Source of the DNA: Paracoccus sp. SCSIO 75233
GTDB lineage: Bacteria > Pseudomonadota > Alphaproteobacteria > Rhodobacterales > Rhodobacteraceae
Assembly (NCBI RefSeq): GCF_027912675.1
Contig: NZ_CP115757.1
Location: forward strand, 1,488,001 to 1,552,000
Reading direction: 5' to 3'
Length of the DNA: 64,000 nucleotides
Shown here piece by piece: positions 59,706 through 64,000 of the stretch (the first letter of the stretch is position 1; each line of letters opens with the position of its first letter). A program made the translations under genes and the position numbers. The notes beneath the pieces were generated by a model, which was given only the letters and a program-made list of their open reading frames with translations, was not told the origin of the DNA and searched no databases.

Positions 59706-61826
59706 ATGACGAGTAAACGGAAAAGCGAAGGTCCTGCGCCCCCCCGCAAGAGCGGCAGGATGCTTCTTGGTGCGCTCATGTTCGCCACTGCCGGGGCCGC
59801 TGCCTGGATGGCGGCAGAGCAGATCGCCGTAAGGATCGAGACGACGACCGCAGCGCAGGCACGCGCTGCACTGGCGGATTCGGGGCTGGGTTGGGCAAAT
59901 GTCGCAACCGACGGGCTGGCGCTGCATCTGTCCGGCACGGCACCCGATGAGATCGCCCGGTTCCGCGCACTCAGCGTCGCGGGCGGTCTGGTCGATGAAC
60001 GCCGGGTCGTGGACGGAATGACCATTGCCCGGTCGGACGCGGCCATTCAGCCCGATTTCAAACTGGAATTGCTGCGGCAAGGTGACGCGGTCTCGCTGAT
60101 CGGGCTGATCCCGGCAAATTCGGCGGATGACGATCTGGCCGAACGCGTTCCCGGTGAGCGGGAGGTGACCGACCTCACCACCAGCGCCGCCGCGCCTGCG
60201 CCGGAGGGCTGGCAGGTCGCCGTCGATTACGCACTCGCCGCCGCGGCCATTTTCGACCGGGGTGCGATTTCCGTTCTTCCCGGATCGGTCAGCATTCAGG
60301 CCAATGCGGCAAGCGCCGACGAAAAGACCCGGATCGAGACAGAGCTTGCAACTGCCCGGCCTGCAAATATCGACGCCAGCATTACCGTGACCGCACCCTT
60401 GCCGGTGATCTCCCCCTACGGCCTGCGCTTCGTGAAGCTGCCGGACGGCGCGCGGCTGGAGCTTTGCGCCGCTGACAGCACCGTGACCCGCGAACAACTG
60501 TTCGAAGCGCTGCGCGCCGCTGGTGCCACCCCCGGCCCGGAGGATTGCGCCATCGGGATCGGCGCACCGACCGGCTGGGCAGATGCGGCGACGGCGGCGA
60601 TCACGGCGACCTCGGAACTCGACAGCGCGACGCTGGTCATGACCGACCACCAGATCGCGATCACGGGCGGCGCGGAGGTTCCGCAAGACACGCTGGAGCA
60701 ATCCGTCGCGACGCTGCGCAGCGCGCTGCCGCAGGGCTTCGATCTGAGCTATCAGCGCGCGGAAGTGGCACCTGACGACGGCCCCGCCCGTTTCCACGCT
60801 GTGATTGCAGCTGACAAGCCCGCCTCCGTCGATGGTGTGGTGCATGATGCGACCATGCGCGAAACCGTCAGCTCGCTTGCCCGCGCGCAGCTTGGCCCGA
60901 TAGAGGACGATCTGAGGCTGGATCAGGCGCTGCCGGAAAGCTGGGCCGTGCGGGTTCTGGCAGGGCTGGATGCCGCTGGCGTTCTGGACAGCGGGGAGCT
61001 GGACATCGCCGAAGATCAGATCGCACTGACCGGGGTAAGCGGCGATCAGCTTGCACAGGAAAAAGCCGTCGCAGCGCTCGCCGACAGGCTGGGTGCCGGG
61101 GCCGCCTACCGGCTGGCCGTCTCCTATGACCGCCGCCTCGATCCGCTGGTCGAATTGCCGGACGCCGCGACCTGCGTCGACCAGATGAACGAGATCATGC
61201 TGGAATCCCCCATCGGGTTCGAACCGGGCGGCGCGCGCATCGCCGGTGACATCGCGCCCGTTCTGGATCAGTTGCGCGATGTGTTCGCCTTTTGCGGCGA
61301 TTATCGCGTCGAGCTGGCCGGGCATACCGATGCGCAAGGCGGCGATGCGTCCAATCTGAAACTGTCCAGGGATCGCGCAGAAGCGGTCTTCGCGGCAATG
61401 CGCGATGCCAGTCTGCCGGTCGGGAATGTCACAACCGCCGGTTATGGCGAAACCCGCCCGATTGCCGAGAACGACACCGAGGAAGGGCGTGAGATGAACC
61501 GGCGCATCGAATTCACCTCCGTCTCGCCCGAGCCGGTGCCGCTGGACAGCGCGGAGGCCGCCATCGTGACCGGCGTCACGCCATCCGCCGACAAGGCCAC
61601 CGAAGCGCTGCTGGCGGCAGAGGCGCGGATCGCACAGCCGGAGCCGGTCGAGGAGACCCCGGAAGTGACAATCGAAATCCCCGGCCCCGAAACCGACGAT
61701 GGCCTGCTGTCCGATCCGGTCGGGCTGGAACCCCCGGCCGAGGTTCTGGAGGCCACGCCGGACACGCCCCGCCCGCCGCATCGTCCCGAAGAACACGAAC
61801 CCGCCGTGGCGGAGGAGGCCCAATGA
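59706..61826 (+). CDS. Large OmpA-family protein with repeated BON-like modules
   Basis: 706 residues. One N-terminal membrane helix (about 18-36, MLLGALMFATAGAAAWMAAE) anchors a long periplasmic part. Several segments of about 70-80 residues look alike (LHLSGTAPDEIARFRALSVA, DAVSLIGLIPANSADDDLAE, HQIAITGGAEVPQDTLEQSV, QIALTGVSGDQLAQEKAVAA), each with a strand then a helix as in BON domains. The C-terminal OmpA domain (about 500-605) contains VELAGHTDAQGGDASNLKLS RDRAEAV and RRIEF, which binds peptidoglycan. The final 100 residues are acidic and Pro-rich. It overlaps the next gene by 4 bp. Confidence 0.85.
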   Translation: MTSKRKSEGPAPPRKSGRMLLGALMFATAGAAAWMAAEQIAVRIETTTAAQARAALADSGLGWANVATDGLALHLSGTAPDEIARFRALSVAGGLVDERRVVDGMTIARSDAAIQPDFKLELLRQGDAVSLIGLIPANSADDDLAERVPGEREVTDLTTSAAAPAPEGWQVAVDYALAAAAIFDRGAISVLPGSVSIQANAASADEKTRIETELATARPANIDASITVTAPLPVISPYGLRFVKLPDGARLELCAADSTVTREQLFEALRAAGATPGPEDCAIGIGAPTGWADAATAAITATSELDSATLVMTDHQIAITGGAEVPQDTLEQSVATLRSALPQGFDLSYQRAEVAPDDGPARFHAVIAADKPASVDGVVHDATMRETVSSLARAQLGPIEDDLRLDQALPESWAVRVLAGLDAAGVLDSGELDIAEDQIALTGVSGDQLAQEKAVAALADRLGAGAAYRLAVSYDRRLDPLVELPDAATCVDQMNEIMLESPIGFEPGGARIAGDIAPVLDQLRDVFAFCGDYRVELAGHTDAQGGDASNLKLSRDRAEAVFAAMRDASLPVGNVTTAGYGETRPIAENDTEEGREMNRRIEFTSVSPEPVPLDSAEAAIVTGVTPSADKATEALLAAEARIAQPEPVEETPEVTIEIPGPETDDGLLSDPVGLEPPAEVLEATPDTPRPPHRPEEHEPAVAEEAQ

Positions 61827-62152
61827 CCCGCGAAGACCTCATCCTTGCAACCGCACTGACCCTGTTCGCCGCTTTCGCACTCGGCTGGTTCGCCTGCTGG
61901 CTGCTGGGCCGCGTCACCCGCCCCGGCAACGCGGAAATCGGCGCGGTCAAGCGCATGGCCGCCGATCTGCACGCGGCGGAGGACCGGCTGAATCAGGCCA
62001 TTGACGAAGGCAAGAAGCGCGAGGCGGCGCTGCATGAGCGGGTGGCGTTCACCTCTTCGGAACTGTCGTCAGCCCGCGCCGCCCTCTCCGATGCCAGCGA
62101 GGAGATCGAAGAGCTTCGGGCCTATATCGAGGAATATGTGCGCAAACGCTGA
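61823..62152 (+). CDS. Small membrane-anchored coiled-coil protein
   Basis: 109 residues: one membrane helix (about 6-28, LILATALTLFAAFALGWFAC) and a coiled coil (NAEIGAVKRMAADLHAAEDR, RAALSDASEEIEELRAYIEE). The ATG overlaps the OmpA-family stop (ATGA), so the two are made together; a role in a cell-envelope bridge with it is inference. I recognise no named family. Confidence 0.8.
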   Translation: MTREDLILATALTLFAAFALGWFACWLLGRVTRPGNAEIGAVKRMAADLHAAEDRLNQAIDEGKKREAALHERVAFTSSELSSARAALSDASEEIEELRAYIEEYVRKR

Positions 62153-62193
62153 ACAGACTTTTCAGCCGGTGAACTGAAACACGGAACACGAAA

Positions 62194-62220
62194 AAGGGCG
62201 CGCCGCAAAGGACGCGCCCT
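62194..62220. terminator. Terminator between convergent genes
   Basis: agggcgcg ... cgcgccct with a 10-nt loop (ccgcaaagga), preceded by aaaa and followed by gtttcgtttt. It serves the plus-strand membrane gene and the minus-strand aminotransferase gene. Confidence 0.85.
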
Positions 62221-62248
62221 GTTTCGTTTTGCGGCAAAACCGGCGACG

Positions 62249-63433
62249 TCAGACGCCCGCCTCGACAATGGCGCGCGCCAGAACCGGGACGCTGTCCTTG
62301 TTCAGCCCGGCAATGTTCAGACGCGAGTCGCCGACCATGTAGATCGCGGAATCCTCTTTCATCTTCGCCACCTGCTCCGGCGTCGCGCCGAGGCGGGAGA
62401 ACATGCCACGGTGATCGGCGATGAAATCGAACTTGTCGCCGCCGGTCAGGCTGCGCAGCTCGTCGGCCAGTTGCTTGCGCAGGCCCAGCATGGTCTGGCG
62501 GACCTCCTCAAGCTCAGCCTTCCAGTCCGCCGACAGCTCCGCATCGTCAAGGATCGTGCTGACGATCCGCGCGCCGTGATCGGGCGGGAAGCTGTAGGTC
62601 TGGCGGTTGAGGAAGGTCATCGCGCCCTGCGTCATGTCGCGCGCCTCGCCGCCGCTGCCGAGCGCCATCAGGATACCTGTCCGCTCCCGATAGATGCCGA
62701 AATTCTTCGAGCATGACGCCGCGATCAGCACCTCCGGCAGGCGCGCCGCCAGCTTGCGGGTCGCCGCCGCATCCGCGTCCAGCCCGTCACCGAAGCCCTG
62801 ATAGGCAAGGTCGATCATCGGAATCGCGCCGGTTTTCTCCAGCGATTGCGCAATCGCATCCCATTGCTCCGCCGTCGGGTTGGCGCCGGTCGGGTTGTGG
62901 CAGCAGCCATGCAGCAGCACCACATCGCCCTGTTTCGCCTTACCGATACCGTCGAGCATCCGGTCAAAGGCCACGCCCCGCGTTTCGCTGTCGAAATACG
63001 GGTATTCGACGAAATCCTGCTTCATGAATTTCAGGATCGACAGGTGGTTCGGCCAGGTCGGGTCGGAGACATGGATCACCGCATCGGGGTTCGCCATGCG
63101 GATCAGTTCCAGCCCCTGCCGGATCGCGCCGGTGCCGCCCACGGTCGCCGCCGAGGCCAGACGGTCGGCGGGGACATCGCCCAGCACCAGACGCGACATG
63201 GCATTGCGGTACTCCTCGGTCCCGGCGAGCCCGGTATAGGCCTTGCTGTCCTGCGTCTCCCAGATCTTCTGCTCAGCCTTCTTGACCGCGCGCATGACCG
63301 GGGTGACGCCGTTCGGGTCCTTGTACACCCCGACGCCGAGATCGATCTTGCCCTGCCTTGTATCGGCCTTGTATTCGCCCATCAGGGCAAGGATCTTGTC
63401 AGGGGCCTGCGGTTTCAGATTACCCAGCATCAT
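62249..63433 (-). CDS. tyrB: Aromatic amino acid / aspartate aminotransferase
   Basis: 394 residues. Class I PLP aminotransferase. The PLP lysine is in ASCSKNFGIYRERTG; HGCCHNPTGANPT and PMIDLAYQGFGDG are the substrate and cofactor blocks, and the PLP-phosphate site TGAIRQG is clear. LGVGVYKDPNGVTPVMRAVK near the start is the aspartate/tyrosine aminotransferase signature. It could act on tyrosine, phenylalanine or aspartate. The stop of the upstream sulfurtransferase overlaps its start by 4 bp. Confidence 0.92.
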   Translation of the reverse strand: MMLGNLKPQAPDKILALMGEYKADTRQGKIDLGVGVYKDPNGVTPVMRAVKKAEQKIWETQDSKAYTGLAGTEEYRNAMSRLVLGDVPADRLASAATVGGTGAIRQGLELIRMANPDAVIHVSDPTWPNHLSILKFMKQDFVEYPYFDSETRGVAFDRMLDGIGKAKQGDVVLLHGCCHNPTGANPTAEQWDAIAQSLEKTGAIPMIDLAYQGFGDGLDADAAATRKLAARLPEVLIAASCSKNFGIYRERTGILMALGSGGEARDMTQGAMTFLNRQTYSFPPDHGARIVSTILDDAELSADWKAELEEVRQTMLGLRKQLADELRSLTGGDKFDFIADHRGMFSRLGATPEQVAKMKEDSAIYMVGDSRLNIAGLNKDSVPVLARAIVEAGV

Positions 63434-64000
63434 GCTTCTCCGGTTGCGATTTCTACGTCAGGAAGCGCGCCCCATTCGGTCCATGACCCGTCATAAAGCG
63501 CGTGGTGTTCATGCCCGATCCGGTCGAGCGCCAGAAACAGCGAGGCGGCGGTTATCCCAGAGCCGCAGCTGGTGATGACCGGGCGGGACAGATCGACCCC
63601 GGCAGCCTCGAACTCAGCACGCAGGGCGGCGGCATCCTTCATCGTGCCATCGCCGTTATAGAGCCGCCCGGCGGGGACATTCTTCGCGCCGGGCATATGA
63701 CCGCTTTTCAGCCCGGCACGCGGCTCCGGCACCTCGCCACGGAAGCGGCCGGGCGGGCGGGCGTCGATGATTTCGTGACTGCCAGAGGCGGAGGCTCGGG
63801 CGACCTGCGCCGCATCGCGGACCAGCTCCGGCTGCGGATCGACGGTCAGTTGCCCGGCAGCCTCCGGCACGGCACCCGCCTCCACCGGACGGCCCTCTGC
63901 CAGCCACTTTGCCAGCCCGCCATCCAGCACGGCGACATTCCCGATCCCCATCAGGCGGAAATTCCACCACACCCGTGCCGCGCTGCGCGTATCGGCATTG
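63430..64000 (-). CDS. sseA: 3-Mercaptopyruvate/thiosulfate sulfurtransferase, partial
   Basis: The last 190 codons of a two-domain rhodanese; the gene runs off the right edge. The second domain ends with the catalytic loop TSCGSGITAASLFLALDRIG (C-G-S-G-I-T, the mercaptopyruvate-type six-residue loop). The second-domain start DARPPGRFRGEVPEPRAGLK and GHMPGAKNVPAG are visible; the first domain is cut (WWNFRLMGIGNVAVLDGGLA remains). Overlap of 4 bp with the aminotransferase suggests an operon linking amino-acid and sulfur metabolism. Confidence 0.9.
   Translation of the reverse strand, partial: NADTRSAARVWWNFRLMGIGNVAVLDGGLAKWLAEGRPVEAGAVPEAAGQLTVDPQPELVRDAAQVARASASGSHEIIDARPPGRFRGEVPEPRAGLKSGHMPGAKNVPAGRLYNGDGTMKDAAALRAEFEAAGVDLSRPVITSCGSGITAASLFLALDRIGHEHHALYDGSWTEWGALPDVEIATGEA

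Noticed and set aside
59664..61823. Open frame of 719 residues opposite the OmpA-family gene
   Set aside because: Same reasoning: the plus strand has a clear OmpA domain, and the antisense frame is Arg/Cys-rich without any domain.

Overview
The window looks like a chromosomal segment of an alphaproteobacterium of the Rhodobacteraceae/Paracoccaceae type. The support is a high-GC sequence, a lipoyl domain on the pyruvate dehydrogenase E1-beta chain, the order argS - SPOR - nagZ - scpA - scpB, a double-length dCTP deaminase, a TIGR02300 protein, a DUF1523-type protein and a DUF1127 micro-protein. The genus cannot be read safely from the sequence. I see no rRNA and no CRISPR array.

Layout. 0.1-3.4 kb: deoxyribose breakdown (deoC plus a two-domain aldehyde dehydrogenase whose second domain looks dead). 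3.5-10.9 kb: seven minus-strand genes of mostly unknown role around an AAA+ ATPase and a long coiled-coil protein; two related palindromic repeat units (5976-6130, 10995-11150) bracket the ATPase part. 11.2-14.6 kb: M20 peptidase, an unknown gene, Nudix hydrolase, a membrane protein and an FtsB-like protein. 14.7-18.5 kb: pdhA-pdhB-pdhC with a strong terminator. 18.7-23.3 kb: GNAT, a membrane protein preceded by an 11-bp-period GTGTAC array, prfC, dps, ihfA, a MerR-type regulator. tRNA-Pro(GGG) is followed by dcd. 24.5-30.2 kb: the argS...scpB block. 30.2-32.5 kb: GntR regulator, YgjP-like metallopeptidase, TIGR02300 protein and a DoxX gene whose ribosome-binding site lies inside an 18-bp inverted repeat.

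32,699-38,417 is a 5.7-kb integrative element in the 3' end of tRNA-Ala(GGC). It has 20-bp att repeats, a tyrosine integrase next to the right end, and 30-bp direct repeats (each a 13-bp tandem dimer) just inside both ends. The cargo is a serine recombinase with a coupled 29-residue membrane peptide, a small unknown gene, a BRO-N gene broken by an apparent 19-nt insertion, a structured non-coding stretch, and a coupled pair encoding an HNH/AP2-like and a ParB-like protein. No replication or capsid genes are recognisable.

38.5-40.9 kb: two paralogous lipid-domain-like proteins divergent from a TetR regulator, with candidate operators. 40.9-46.7 kb: a phosphonoacetate cluster, phnA-phnF-phnM divergent from phnDCE, with a HutC/PhnF-type operator between; no C-P lyase core is present. 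46.8-49.6 kb: a Zn/Cd P-type ATPase divergent from its MerR regulator, with a classic 19-bp spacer promoter. 49.6-55.9 kb: tripartite tricarboxylate transporter tctCBA divergent from tctDE and a periplasmic binding protein coupled to the kinase. 55.9-64 kb: prmA-msrA, a DUF1127 gene, rsmE, ubiA, an OmpA-family protein, an aromatic aminotransferase and the 3' part of a sulfurtransferase that runs off the right edge.
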